Assembly (NCBI RefSeq): GCF_051401765.1
Contig: NW_027480464.1
Span: 3,596,001-3,660,000, forward strand
Length of the DNA: 64,000 nucleotides
Direction of reading: 5' to 3'
Source: Calliopsis andreniformis
Taxonomy: Eukaryota > Arthropoda > Insecta > Hymenoptera > Andrenidae
In this document: positions 13,701 through 26,501 of the stretch, one piece after another
Position numbering within the stretch: position 1 is the first letter of the stretch
Layout of the letters: every line of letters begins with the position of its first letter
Notes under the pieces: generated by a model
Database searches by the model: none
Told to the model about the DNA's origin: nothing
What the model saw: the letters and a program-made list of their open reading frames with translations, nothing else
Made by a program: the position numbers and the translations under genes

Positions 13701-16577
13701 TCGATACTCAATACTCAATCTTCAATCCTCAATATTCAATCGTCATTCTTCAATCCTCAATACTCAATCTTCAATCCTCAATCCTCAATCCTCAATCCTC
13801 ATTCTTCAATCCTCAATACCCAATCCTCAATCTACAATCCTCAATCCTCAATCCTCAATTCTCAATCCTCAATCCTCAGTCCTCAGTCCTCAAACCTGAA
13901 TCCTCAGCCCTCAGCCCTCATACTCAATCCTCAATCCTCAACCCTCAATTCTCAATCCTCAATCCTCAATCGTCTGTCTTCAATCCTCAATACTCAATCA
14001 TCAATCCTCAATCCTCAATCCTCAATCCTCAGTCCTCATTCTTCAATCCTCAATACCCAATCCTCAATCTTCAATCCTCAACCCTCAACCCTCAATTCTC
14101 ATTCCTCAATCCTCAATCCTCAATCCTCAATCCTCAGTCCTCAGTCCTCAAACCTCAATCCTCAACCCTCAGCCCTCATCGTCAATCCTCAGTCTTCAAT
14201 CCTCAATCCTCAATCTTCAATGCTCAATACTCAACATTCAATCCACAATACTCAATCTTCAATCCTCAATCCTCAATCCTCAATCCTCAATCCTCATTCT
14301 TCAATCCTCAACACCCAATCCTCAATCTTCAATCCTCAATCCTCAGTCCTCAATTCTCAATACTCAATCCTCAATCCTCAATACTCAATCTTCAATCCTC
14401 AACCCTCAATCCTCAATCCTCAATCAACAATCCTCAATCCGCAATCCTCAATACTCAATCTTCAACCCTCAATCCTCAGTCCTCAAACCTCAATTCTGAA
14501 TCCTCAATCCTGAATCCTCAATCTTCAATCCTCAATACTCAATCTTTAATCCTCAATACCCAGTCCTCAAACCTCAATTCTGAATCCTCAATCCTGAATT
14601 CTCAATCTTCAATCCTCAGTCCCCAATCCTCAATCTTCAATCCTCAATCCTCAATCCTCAATCCCCAATCCTCAATCTTCAATCCTCAATACTCAATCTT
14701 CAATCCTCAATCGTCAATCTTCAATCCTCAATACTCAATCTTCAATCCTCAATCCTCAATCCTCAAGCACCAATCCTCATTCTTCAATCCACAATGCCCA
14801 ATCCTCAATCTTCAATCCTCGATCCTCAATCCTCAATCCTCAATCCTCAATCCTCAATCCTCAATCCTCAATCCTCAATCCTCAATCCTCAGTCCCCAAA
14901 CCTCAATCCTCAACCTTCAATCCTCAAAACTTAATCTTCAATCCTCAATCGTCAACATTCAATCCTCAATACTCAATCTTCAATCCTCAATCCTCAATCC
15001 TCATTCCTCAAACATCAATACTCAACCCTCAGTCCTCGTCCTCAATTCCCAATTCTCAATCCTCAATTCTCAATTCTCAATCTTCAATCCTCAGTAATCA
15101 ATCTTCAATCCTCAATCCCCAGACCTCAATCTTCAATCCTCAATGCTCAATCCTCAATCCTCAATCCTCTGTCCTCAACCCTCAATCCTCAATCCTCATA
15201 CCTCAATCCTCAACCGTCAGTCCTCGTCCTCAATCCTCAACTATCAATCCTCAATCCTCAATGCTCAATCCTCTATCCTCAATCCTCAATCCTCAATCCT
15301 CAGTCCTCAAACCTCAATCCTGAGTCTTCAAACCTGAATCCTCAATCTTCAGACCTCAGTCCTCAACATTCAGTTGTCAATTCTCAATCCTCAATAGTGT
15401 ATCATCAATTCACAGTTTTCAATACCCAATACTCAATCTGCAATCTTCAAATCTCTATCCACAAACATCAATTCTCATCACTGAACCCTCAACACTCAGT
15501 CTCCAATCCTCAATCTTCAATCCTCAGCCCTCAATGCTCAATCCTCAATCCTCAATCTTCAATCCTCAATCCTCATTCTTCAATCCTCAATAGTCAATCT
15601 CCAATCCTAGATCCTCGATACCCAATCCTCAATCCTTAATCCTCAATCTTCAATCCTCAATCCTCAATTCTCAATCATCAATACTCAATCCTCAATCCTG
15701 AATCCTCAGTCCCCAATCCTCAATCTTCAATCCTCAATCCACAATCCTCAAGCCTCAATCCTCAACTCTCAATCCTCAATCCTCAGTCCTCAGTCCTCAA
15801 ACCTCAATCCTCAACCCTCAGCCCTCACCGTCAATCCTCAATCTTCAATCCTCAATCCAAAATCTTCAATGCTCAATACTCAACCTTCAATCCACAATCC
15901 GCAATTCTCAATCCTCAATCCTCAATCCTCTATCCTCAATCCTCAATCCTCAATCCTCAATCGTCAGTCTTCAGTCCTCAATACTCAATGTACAATCCGC
16001 GATACCCAATCCTCAATGTTCAATCCTCAATCCTCAATCCTCAATCCTCAATCCTCAATCATCAATCCTCAATCCTCAATCCTCAGTCCCCAAACCTCAA
16101 TCCTCAATCTTCAATCCTCAATACTCAATCTTCAATCCTCGATACTCAATACTCAATCCTCAATCCTCAATCCTCAATCGTCAATCTTCAATCCTCAATC
16201 CTCAATTCTCAATCCTCAATCCTCAGTCCTCAGTCCTCAAACCTCAACCCTCAACCCTCAGCCCTCATCCTCAATCCTCAATCCTCAATCTTCAATCCTC
16301 AATCCGCAATCCTCAATACTCAATCTTCAACCCTCAATCCTCAGTCCTCAAACCTCAATTCTGAATCCTCAATCCTGAATCCTCAATCTTCAATCCTCAA
16401 TACTCAATCTTTAATCCTCAATCCCCAGTCCTCAAACGTCAATTCCGAATCCTCAATCCTGAATTCTCAATCTTCAATCCTCAGTCCCCAATCCTCAATC
16501 TTCAATCCTCAATCCTCAATCCTCAATCCCCAATCCTCAATCTTCAATCCTCAATACTCAATCTTCAATCCTCAATC
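10761..16577 (+). repeat. 5.8-kb segmental duplication of 393-6209 (+10,368)
   Basis: The displacement stays constant at 10,368 over about 5,817 bases. The left break is visible where CAATCCT at 386 faces CAGTCCT at 10754. The right break is at 6210/16578 (CAATCCT against CAATCAT). In the lines I compared I saw one difference, AACTTTC near 2117 against AACATTC near 12485. Even rare private variants (CGCG near 11158; AACTTAATC near 14928) are shared. It contains two tandem U1 units and one M module. Confidence 0.9.
15392..15501 (+). repeat. M module, subtype a
   Basis: Copy of the 5024 module carried by the 10,368-bp-displaced duplication, with no difference seen. Confidence 0.88.
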
Positions 16578-17251
16578 ATCAACATTCAATCCTCAATACT
16601 CAATCTTCAATCCTCAATCCTCAATCCTCATTCTTCAATCCTCAATACCCAATCCTCAATCTTCAATCCTCGATCCTCAATCCTCAATCCTCAACCCTCA
16701 ATCCTCGATCCTCATTCTTCAATCCTCAATACTCAATCTTCAATCCTCAATCCTCAATCCTCAATCCTCAATCCTCAATCCTCAATCCTCAATCCTCAGT
16801 CCCCAAAACTCAATCCTCAATCTTCAATCCTCAAAACTCAATCTCACAATCCTCGATCCTCAATACTCAATCTTCAATCCTGAATCCACAATCCTCAATC
16901 GTCAGTCTTCAATCCTCAATACTCAATCTTCAATCCTCAATCCTCAATCCTCAATCCCCAATCCTCATTCCTCAATCGTCAATACCCAATCCTAAATCTT
17001 CAATCCTCAATCCTCAATCCTCAATTCTCAATCCTCAATCCTCAGTCCTCAGTCCTCAAACCACAATCCTCAACCCTCAGACCTCATCCTCAATCCTCAA
17101 TCCTCAACCCTCAATCCTCAATCTTCAATCCTCGATACTCAATCTTCAATCCTCAATCCTCAGTCCTCAAACCTCAGTTCTGAATCCTCAATCCTGATTC
17201 CTCAATCTTCGGCCCTCAGTCCTCAACAATCAATTGTCAATACTCAATCCT

Positions 17252-17361
17252 CAATAGAATATCCTCAATTCACAGTTTTCAATAGTCAATCCCCATTCTT
17301 CAATCTTCAAACCTCATTCCACAAACAACAATTCCCATCACACAACCCTCAACACTCAGTA
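17252..17361 (+). repeat. M module, subtype b
   Basis: Same as the 9036 module but with AATTCACAG, and CATCACACAACCC instead of CATCACTCAACCC. Confidence 0.85.
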
Positions 17362-17944
17362 CTCAATCTTCAATCCTCAATCCTCAATCCTCAATCTTCA
17401 ATCCTCAATACTCAATCTTCAATCCTCAATCCTCAATTCTCAATCCTCAATACTCAATCCTCAATCGTCAATCCTCAATCCCCAATTCTCAGTCTTCAAT
17501 CCTCAAACCTCAATCCTCAATCCCCAATCCTCAATCTTCAATCCTCAATACTCAATCGTCAATTCTCAATCCTCAATCCTCGATCCTCAATCCTCAATGT
17601 TCAATCCGCGATACTCAATCCTCAATGTTCAATCCTCAATCCTCAATCCTCAATCCTCAATCCTCAATCATCAATCCTCAATCCTCATTCCTCAGTCCCC
17701 AAACCTCAATCCTCAATCTTCAATCCTCAATACTCAATATTCAATCCTCGATACTCAATACTCAATCCTCAATCCTCAATATTCAATCGTCATTCTTCAA
17801 TCCTCAATACTCAATCCTCAATCCTCAATCCTCAATCCTCAATCCTCAATCCTCAATCCTCAATCATCAATCCTCAATCTTCAATACTCAGTCCTCAATC
17901 CTCAATCCTCAATACTCAACCATCAATCCTCAAATCTCAATACT

Positions 17945-17976
17945 CAATAGAATATCCTGAATACTCAGGATTCAAT
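17945..17976 (+). repeat. M module, subtype c (5' end only) with a hairpin
   Basis: It begins CAATAGAATATCCTGAATAC like a full module but runs into plain CAATACTCAAACC heptamers after about 32 bases. Bases 17954-17960 (ATCCTGA) and 17965-17971 (TCAGGAT) form a perfect 7-bp stem with the loop ATAC. Confidence 0.75.
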
Positions 17977-18627
17977 ACTCAAACCTCAATCCTCAACCCT
18001 CAGCCATCATCCTCCACCTTCAATCCTCAATCCTAAATCCTCAATCCTCAGTAATCAATCCTCAATCTTCAATACTCAACCGTCAATCTTCTATACTCAA
18101 TACTCAATTCTCGATCCTCAATCCTCAATCCTCAAACCTCAATCTTCAATCCTCAATACTCAATCTTCGATCCTCAAACCTCAACCCTCAATCCTCAATC
18201 CTCAATCCTCAGTCATGAATACTCAATCTTCAATACTCAATTCTCAATCCTCAATCCTCAATCCTCAATCCTCAATCCTCAATCCTCAATCCTCAATCCT
18301 CGTTCCTCAAACCTCAACCTCAACCCTCAGTCCTCATCCTCAATTCTCAATTCTCAATTCTGAATCCTAAATTCTCAAACTTCAATCCTCAATAACCAAT
18401 CTCCAATCCTAGATCCTCAATACCCAATTCTCAATCGTTAATCCTCCATCTTCAATCCTCAATCTTCAATCCTCAATCCTAAATCCTCAATCCTCAGTCA
18501 TCAATCCTCAATCTTCAATACTCAATCGTCAATCTTCTATCCTCAATACTCAATTCTCGATCCTCAATCCTCAATCCTCAATCATCAATCCTCAATACTC
18601 AATCATCAATACTCAATTCTCAATACT

Positions 18628-18737
18628 CAATAGAATATCCAGAATTCACAGTCTTCAATACTCAATCCTCAATCTTCAATCTTCATGTCTCCATCCACAA
18701 ACATCAATTCTCATCACTCAACCCTCAACAGTCAGTC
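18628..18737 (+). repeat. M module, subtype d
   Basis: Marked by AGAATATCCAGAATTCACAG, CTTCATGTCTCCATCCACA and CAACAGTCAGTCC. It contains an EcoRI site (GAATTC). Confidence 0.85.
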
Positions 18738-18901
18738 CTCAATCTTCAATCCTCAATTCTCAATACTCAATCCTCAGTCCTCAGTCCTCAATCTTCAATC
18801 CTCAATCCTCAATCCTAAAATCCTCAATCCTCAATATTCAACACACAACCCTCAACCATCAATCCGCAATACTCAACCATCAATCCCCAATTCTCAATAC
18901 T

Positions 18902-19010
18902 CAATGGAATATCCTGAATTCTCAGTTTTCAATACTCAACCTCAATCTACAATCTTCAAGTCTCCATCCACAAACATTTATTCTCATCACTCAACCCTCA
19001 ACACTCAGTC
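18902..19010 (+). repeat. M module, subtype d (second form)
   Basis: It starts CAATGGAATATCCTGAATTC and has CTTCAAGTCTCCATCCACA and ACATTTATTCTCATC. It is one base shorter than the others because of CTCAACCTCAATC. Confidence 0.85.
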
Positions 19011-19364
19011 CTCAATCTTTAATCATCAATCCCCAATCCTCAATCTTCAATCCTCATTACTCAATCTTCAATCCTCAATCCTCAATCCTCAATCCTCAAT
19101 CCTCAGTCATCAATCCTCAATCTTCAATACTCAATCCTCAATCCTCAATCCTCAATCCTCAAAGCTCAATCCTCATTCCTCAAACCTCAATCCTCAACCC
19201 TCAGTCCTCATCCTCCATCCTCAATCCTCAATCCTCAATCCTCAATTTTCAATCCTCAATACTCAACCTTCGATCCTCAATCCTCAGTCCTCAATCCTCA
19301 AACCTCAATCCTCAGTCATGAATACTCCATCTTCAATACTCAATACACAATTCTCAATCCTCAA

Positions 19365-20377
19365 TCGTCAATCCTCAATCCTCAATCCTCAATCCTCAGT
19401 CCTCAGTCCTCAAACCTCAATCCTCAACCCTCAGCCCACATCGTCAATCCTCAGTCCTCAATCCTCAATCCTCAACCTTCAATCCTCAATACTCAATCTT
19501 CAATCCTCAATCCTCAATTCTCAATCCTGAATCCTCAAACCTCAATCCTCAATCCCCAATCCTCAATCTTCAATCCTCAATACTCAATCGTCAATCCTCA
19601 ACCCTCAATGCTCAATCCTCAATCCTCAATGTTCAATCCGCGATACCCAATCCTCAATGTTCAATCCTCAATCCTCAATCCTCAATCCTCTATCCTCAAT
19701 CATCAATCCTCAATCCCCAATCCTCAATCTTCAATCCTCAATACTCAATCGTCAATACTCAATCCTCAATCCTCAATCCTCAATCCTCAATGTTCAATCC
19801 GCGACACCCAATCCTCAATGTTCAATCCTCAATCCTCAATCCTCAATCCTCAATCCTCAATCATCAATACTCAATCCTCAATCCTCAGTCCCCAAACCTC
19901 AATCCTCAATCTTCAATCCTCAATACTCAATCTTCAATCCTCGATACTCAATACTCAATCCTCAATCCTCAATCCTCAATCGTCAGTCTTCAATCCTCAA
20001 TCCTCAATTCTCAATCCTCAATCCTCAGTCCTCAGTCCTCAAACCTCAATCCTCAACCCTCAGCCGTCATCCTCAATCCTTAATCCTCAATCTTCAATCC
20101 TCAATCCGCAATCCTCAATACTCAATCTTCAACCCTCAATCCTCAGTCCTCAAACCTCAATTCTGAATCCTCAATCCTGAATCCTCAATGTTCAATCCTC
20201 AATACTCAATCTTTAATCCTCAATACCCAGTCCTCAAACCTCAATTCTGAACCCTCAATCCTGAATTCTCAATCTTCAATCCTCAGTCCCCAATCCTCAA
20301 TCTTCAATCCTCAATCCTCAATCCTCAATCCCCAATCCTCAATCTTCAATCCTCAATACTCAATCTTCAATCCTCAA
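19365..20377 (+). repeat. 1,013-bp tandem unit, copy 1
   Basis: It is followed directly by a second copy at +1,013. It carries tag G at 19629 and the GCGACACC form at 19790, plus CAGCCCACATCGTC near 19431. A CCTCTATCC near 19689 is private to this copy. Confidence 0.85.
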
Positions 20378-21390
20378 TCGTCAATCCTCAATCCTCAATC
20401 CTCAATCCTCAGTCCTCAGTCCTCAAACCTCAATCCTCAACCCTCAGCCCACATCGTCAATCCTCAGTCCTCAATCCTCAATCCTCAACCTTCAATCCTC
20501 AATACTCAATCTTCAATCCTCAATCCTCAATTCTCAATCCTGAATCCTCAAACCTCAATCCTCAATCCCCAATCCTCAATCTTCAATCCTCAATACTCAA
20601 TCGTCAATCCTCAATCCTCAATGCTCAATCCTCAATCCTCAATGTTCAATCCGCGATACCCAATCCTCAATGTTCAATCCTCAATCCTCAATCCTCAATC
20701 CTCAATCCTCAATCATCAATCCTCAATCCCCAATCCTCAATCTTCAATCCTCAATACTCAATCGTCAATACTCAATCCTCAATCCTCAATCCTCAATCCT
20801 CAATGTTCAATCCGCGACACCCAATCCTCAATGTTCAATCCTCAATCCTCAATCCTCAATCCTCAATCCTCAATCATCAATACTCAATCCTCAATCCTCA
20901 GTCCCCAAACCTCAATCCTCAATCTTCAATCCTCAATACTCAATCTTCAATCCTCGATACTCAATACTCAATCCTCAATCCTCAATCCTCAATCGTCAGT
21001 CTTCAATCCTCAATCCTCAATTCTCAATCCTCAATCCTGAGTCCTCAGTCCTCAAACCTCAATCCTCAACCCTCAGCCGTCATCCTCAATCCTTAATCCT
21101 CAATCTTCAATCCTCAATCCGCAATCCTCAATACTCAATCTTCAACCCTCAATCCTCAGTCCTCAAACCTCAATTCTGAATCCTCAATCCTGAATCCTCA
21201 ATGTTCAATCCTCAATACTCAATCTTTAATCCTCAATACCCAGTCCTCAAACCTCAATTCTGAACCCTCAATCCTGAATTCTCAATCTTCAATCCTCAGT
21301 CCCCAATCCTCAATCTTCAATCCTCAATCCTCAATCCTCAATCCCCAATCCTCAATCTTCAATCCTCAATACTCAATCTTCAATCCTCAA
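20378..21390 (+). repeat. 1,013-bp tandem unit, copy 2
   Basis: Head-to-tail duplicate of 19365-20377. Private changes include CAATCCTGAGTCC near 21035, and CAATCCTCAATGC near 20607 where copy 1 has CAACCCTCAATGC. Similarity ends just past 21,400, where CAATCGTCAATCTTC replaces CAATCGTCAATCCTC. Tag G lies at 20642 and 20803. Bases 21391-21628 hold another tag G (21460) and a partial third repeat of the CAGCCCACATCGTC string. Confidence 0.85.
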
Positions 21391-21628
21391 TCGTCAATCT
21401 TCAATCCTCAATACTCAATCTTCAATCCTCAACCCTCAATGCTCAATCCTCAATCCTCAATGTTCAATCCGCGATACCCAATCCTCAATGTTCAATCCTC
21501 AATCCTCAGTCCTCAGTCCTCAAACCTCAATCCTCAACCCTCAGCCCACATCGTCAATCCTCAGTCCTCAATCCTCAATCCTCAACCTTCAATCCTCAAT
21601 ACTCAATCTTCAATCCTCAATCCTCAAT

Positions 21629-22675
21629 CCTCATTCTTCAATCCTCAATACCCAATCCTCAATCTACAATCCTCAATCCTCAATCCTCAATTCTCAATCC
21701 TCAATCCTCAGTCCTCAGTCCTCAAACCTGAATCCTCAGCCATCAGCCCTCATACTCAATCCTCAATCCTCAACCCTCAATTCTCAATCCTCAATCCTCA
21801 ATCGTCTGTCTTCAATCCTCAATACTCAATCATCAATCCTCAATCCTCAATCCTCAATCCTCAGTCCTCATTCTTCAATCCTCAATACCCAATCCTCAAT
21901 CTTCAATCCTCAACCCTCAACCCTCAATTCTCATTCCTCAATCCTCAATCCTCAATCCTCAATCCTCAGTCCTCAGTCCTCAAACCTCAATCCTCAACCC
22001 TCAGCCCTCATCGTCAATCCTCAGTCTTCAATCCTCAATCCTCAATCTTCAATGCTCAATACTCAACATTCAATCCACAATACTCAATCTTCAATCCTCA
22101 ATCCTCAATCCTCAATCCTCAATCCTCATTCTTCAATCCTCAACACCCAATCCTCAATCTTCAATCCTCAATCCTCAGTCCTCAATTCTCAATACTCAAT
22201 CCTCAATCCTCAATACTCAATCTTCAATCCTCAACCCTCAATCCTCAATCCTCAATCAACAATCCTCAATCCGCAATCCTCAATACTCAATCTTCAACCC
22301 TCAATCCTCAGTCCTCAAACCTCAATTCTGAATCCTCAATCCTGAATCCTCAATCTTCAATCCTCAATACTCAATCTTTAATCCTCAATACCCAGTCCTC
22401 AAACCTCAATTCTGAATCCTCAATCCTGAATTCTCAATCTTCAATCCTCAGTCCCCAATCCTCAATCTTCAATCCTCAATCCTCAATCCTCAATCCCCAA
22501 TCCTCAATCTTCAATCCTCAATACTCAATCTTCAATCCTCAATCGTCAATCTTCAATCCTCAATACTCAATCTTCAATCCTCAATCCTCAATCCTCAAGC
22601 ACCAATCCTCATTCTTCAATCCACAATGCCCAATCCTCAATCTTCAATCCTCGATCCTCAATCCTCAATCCTCAA
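21629..22675 (+). repeat. HOR block matching 13797-14843 (+7,832)
   Basis: It shares CAAACCTGAATCCT, CATACTCAATCC (21751 against 13919) and the following variants. One visible difference is CAGCCATCAGCCC near 21738 against CAGCCCTCAGCCC. Confidence 0.8.
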
Positions 22676-23286
22676 CCCTCAATCCCCGATCCTCATTCTT
22701 CAATCTTCAATACTCAATCTTCAATCCTCAATGCTCAATCCTCAATCCTCAATCCTCAATCCTCAATCCTCAATCCTCAATCCTCAGTCCCCAAACCTCA
22801 ATCCTCAACCTTCAATCCTCAAAACTCAATCTTCAATCCTCAATCGTCAACATTCAATCCTCAATACTCAATCTTCAATCCTCAATCCTCAATCCTCATT
22901 CCTCAAACCTCAATACTCAACCCTCAGTCCTCGTCCTCAATTCCCAATTCTCAATCCTCAATTCTCAATTCTCAATCTTCAATCCTCAGTAATCAATCTT
23001 CAATCCTCAATCCCCAGACCTCAATCTTCAATCCTCAATGCTCAATCCTCAATCCTCAATCCTCTGTCCTCAACCCTCAATCCTCAATCCTCATACCTCA
23101 ATCCTCAACCGTCAGTCCTCGTCCTCAATCCTCAACTATCAATCCTCAATCCTCAATGCTCAATCCTCTATCCTCAATCCTCAATCCTCAATCCTCAGTC
23201 CTCAAACCTCAATCCTGAGTCTTCAAACCTGAATCCTCAATCTTCAGACCTCAGTCCTCAACATTCAGTTGTCAATTCTCAATCCT

Positions 23287-23396
23287 CAATAGTGTATCAT
23301 CAATTCACAGTTTTCAATACCCAATACTCAATCTGCAATCTTCAAATCTCTATCCACAAACATCAATTCTCATCACTGAACCCTCAACACTCAGTC
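23287..23396 (+). repeat. M module, subtype a
   Basis: Copy of 15392 at +7,895, with no difference seen. Confidence 0.85.
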
Positions 23397-25146
23397 TCCA
23401 ATCCTCAATCTTCAATCCTCAGCCCTCAATGCTCAATCCTCAATCCTCAATCTTCAATCCTCAATCCTCATTCTTCAATCCTCAATAGTCAATCTCCAAT
23501 CCTAGATCCTCGATACCCAATCCTCAATCCTTAATCCTCAATCTTCAATCCTCAATCCTCAATTCTCAATCATCAATACTCAATCCTCAATCCTGAATCC
23601 TCAGTCCCCAATCCTCAATCTTCAATCCTCAATCCACAATCCTCAAGCCTCAATCCTCAACTCTCAATCCTCAATCCTCAGTCCTCAGTCCTCAAACCTC
23701 AATCCTCAACCCTCAGCCCTCACCGTCAATCCTCAATCTTCAATCCTCAATCCAAAATCTTCAATGCTCAATACTCAACCTTCAATCCACAATCCGCAAT
23801 TCTCAATCCTCAATCCTCAATCCTCTATCCTCAATCCTCAATCCTCAATCCTCAATCGTCAGTCTTCAGTCCTCAATACTCAATGTACAATCCGTGATAC
23901 CCAATCCTCAATGTTCAATACTCAATCCTCAATCCTCAATCCTCAATCCTCAATCATCAATCCTCAATCCTCAATCCTCAGTCCCCAAACCTCAATCCTC
24001 AATCTTCAATCCTCAATACTCAATCTTCAATCCTCGATACTCAATACTCAATCCTCAATCCTCAATCCTCAATCGTCAATCTTCAATCCTCAATCCTCAA
24101 TTCTCAATCCTCAATCCTCAGTCCTCAGTCCTCAAACCTCAACCCTCAACCCTCAGCCCTCATCCTCAATCCTCAATCCTCAATCTTCAATCCTCAATCC
24201 GCAATCCTCAATACTCAATCTTCAACCCTCAATCCTCAGTCCTCAAACCTCAATTCTGAATCCTCAATCCTGAATCCTCAATCTTCAATCCTCAATACTC
24301 AATCTTTAATCCTCAATCCCCAGTCCTCAAACGTCAATTCCGAATCCTCAATCCTGAATTCTCAATCTTCAATCCTCAGTCCCCAATCCTCAATCTTCAA
24401 TCCTCAATCCTCAATCCTCAATCCCCAATCCTCAATCTTCAATCCTCAATACTCAATCTTCAATCCTCAATCATCAACATTCAATCCTCAATACTCAATC
24501 TTCAATCCTCAATCCTCAATCCTCATTCTTCAATCCTCAATACCCAATCCTCAATCTTCAATCCTCGATCCTCAATCCTCAATCCTCAACCCTCAATCCT
24601 CGATCCTCATTCTTCAATCCTCAATACTCAATCTTCAATCCTCAATCCTCAATCCTCAATCCTCAATCCTCAATCCTCAATCCTCAATCCTCAGTCCCCA
24701 AAACTCAATCCTCAATCTTCAATCCTCAAAACTCAATCTCACAATCCTCGATCCTCAATACTCAATCTTCAATCCTGAATCCACAATCCTCAATCGTCAG
24801 TCTTCAATCCTCAATACTCAATCTTCAATCCTCAATCCTCAATCCTCAATCCCCAATCCTCATTCCTCAATCGTCAATACCCAATCCTAAATCTTCAATC
24901 CTCAATCCTCAATCCTCAATTCTCAATCCTCAATCCTCAGTCCTCAGTCCTCAAACCACAATCCTCAACCCTCAGACCTCATCCTCAATCCTCAATCCTC
25001 AACCCTCAATCCTCAATCTTCAATCCTCGATACTCAATCTTCAATCCTCAATCCTCAGTCCTCAAACCTCAGTTCTGAATCCTCAATCCTGATTCCTCAA
25101 TCTTCGGCCCTCAGTCCTCAACAATCAATTGTCAATACTCAATCCT

Positions 25147-25256
25147 CAATAGAATATCCTCAATTCACAGTTTTCAATAGTCAATCCCCATTCTTCAATC
25201 TTCAAACCTCATTCCACAAACAACAATTCCCATCACACAACCCTCAACACTCAGTA
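25147..25256 (+). repeat. M module, subtype b
   Basis: Copy of 17252 at +7,895, sharing its CATCACACAACCC change. Confidence 0.85.
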
Positions 25257-25839
25257 CTCAATCTTCAATCCTCAATCCTCAATCCTCAATCTTCAATCCT
25301 CAATACTCAATCTTCACTCCTCAATCCTCAATTCTCAATCCTCAATACTCAATCCTCAATCGTCAATCCTCAATCCCCAATTCTCAGTCTTCAATCCTCA
25401 AACCTCAATCCTCAATCCCCAATCCTCAATCTTCAATCCTCAATACTCAATCGTCAATTCTCAATCCTCAATCCTCGATCCTCAATCCTCAATGTTCAAT
25501 CCGCGATACTCAATCCTCAATGTTCAATCCTCAATCCTCAATCCTCAATCCTCAATCCTCAATCATCAATCCTCAATCCTCATTCCTCAGTCCCCAAACC
25601 TCAATCCTCAATCTTCAATCCTCAATACTCAATCTTCAATCCTCGATACTCAATACTCAATCCTCAATCCTCAATATTCAATCGTCATTCTTCAATCCTC
25701 AATACTCAATCCTCAATCCTCAATCCTCAATCCTCAATCCTCAATCCTCAATCCTCAATCATCAATCCTCAATCTTCAATACTCAGTCCTCAATCCTCAA
25801 TCCTCAATACTCAACCATCAATCCTCAAATCTCAATACT

Positions 25840-25871
25840 CAATAGAATATCCTGAATACTCAGGATTCAAT
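25840..25871 (+). repeat. M module, subtype c (5' end only) with a hairpin
   Basis: Copy of 17945. The stem arms are at 25849-25855 and 25860-25866. Confidence 0.75.
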
Positions 25872-26501
25872 ACTCAAACCTCAATCCTCAACCCTCAGCC
25901 ATCATCCTCCACATTCAATCCTCAATCCTAAATCCTCAATCCTCAGTAATCAATCCTCAATCTTCAATACTCAACCGTCAATCTTCTATACTCAATACTC
26001 AATTCTCGATCCTCAATCCTCAATCCTCAAACCTCAATCTTCAATCCTCAATACTCAATCTTCGATCCTCAAACCTCAACCCTCAATCCTCAATCCTCAA
26101 TCCTCAGTCATGAATACTCAATCTTCAATACTCAATTCTCAATCCTCAATCCTCAATCCTCAATCCTCAATCCTCAATCCTCAATCCTCAATCCTCGTTC
26201 CTCAAACCTCAACCTCAACCCTCAGTCCTCATCCTCAATTCTCAATTCTCAATTCTGAATCCTAAATTCTCAAACTTCAATCCTCAATAACCAATCTCCA
26301 ATCCTAGATCCTCAATACCCAATTCTCAATCGTTAATCCTCCATCTTCAATCCTCAATCTTCAATCCTCAATCCTAAATCCTCAATCCTCAGTCATCAAT
26401 CCTCAATCTTCAATACTCAATCGTCAATCTTCTATCCTCAATACTCAATTCTCGATCCTCAATCCTCAATCCTCAATCATCAATCCTCAATACTCAATCA
26501 T

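Larger units (their letters stand above)
16578..18617 (+). repeat. HOR block, partner at 24473-26512
   Basis: It continues the +7,895 relation with near identity. It includes the CATCAACATTCAATCC string at 16577, CAATCTCACAATCC near 16840, tag G at 17597 and a truncated M module at 17945. Differences seen include CCACCTTC near 18015 against CCACATTC near 25910. The match stops abruptly at 18618/26513. Confidence 0.85.
17830..19100 (+). repeat. HOR block with M subtypes c and d, partner at about 33090-34358
   Basis: It matches the partner at +15,258/15,259 through several irregular stretches (CATCATCCTCCACC near 18007; CAATCGTTAATCCTCC near 18391; AATCCTAAAATCC near 18807). One small difference is CAACCTCAACCC near 18315 against CAATCCTCAACCC near 33572. 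The block has more length-variant units than its surroundings. Confidence 0.8.
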
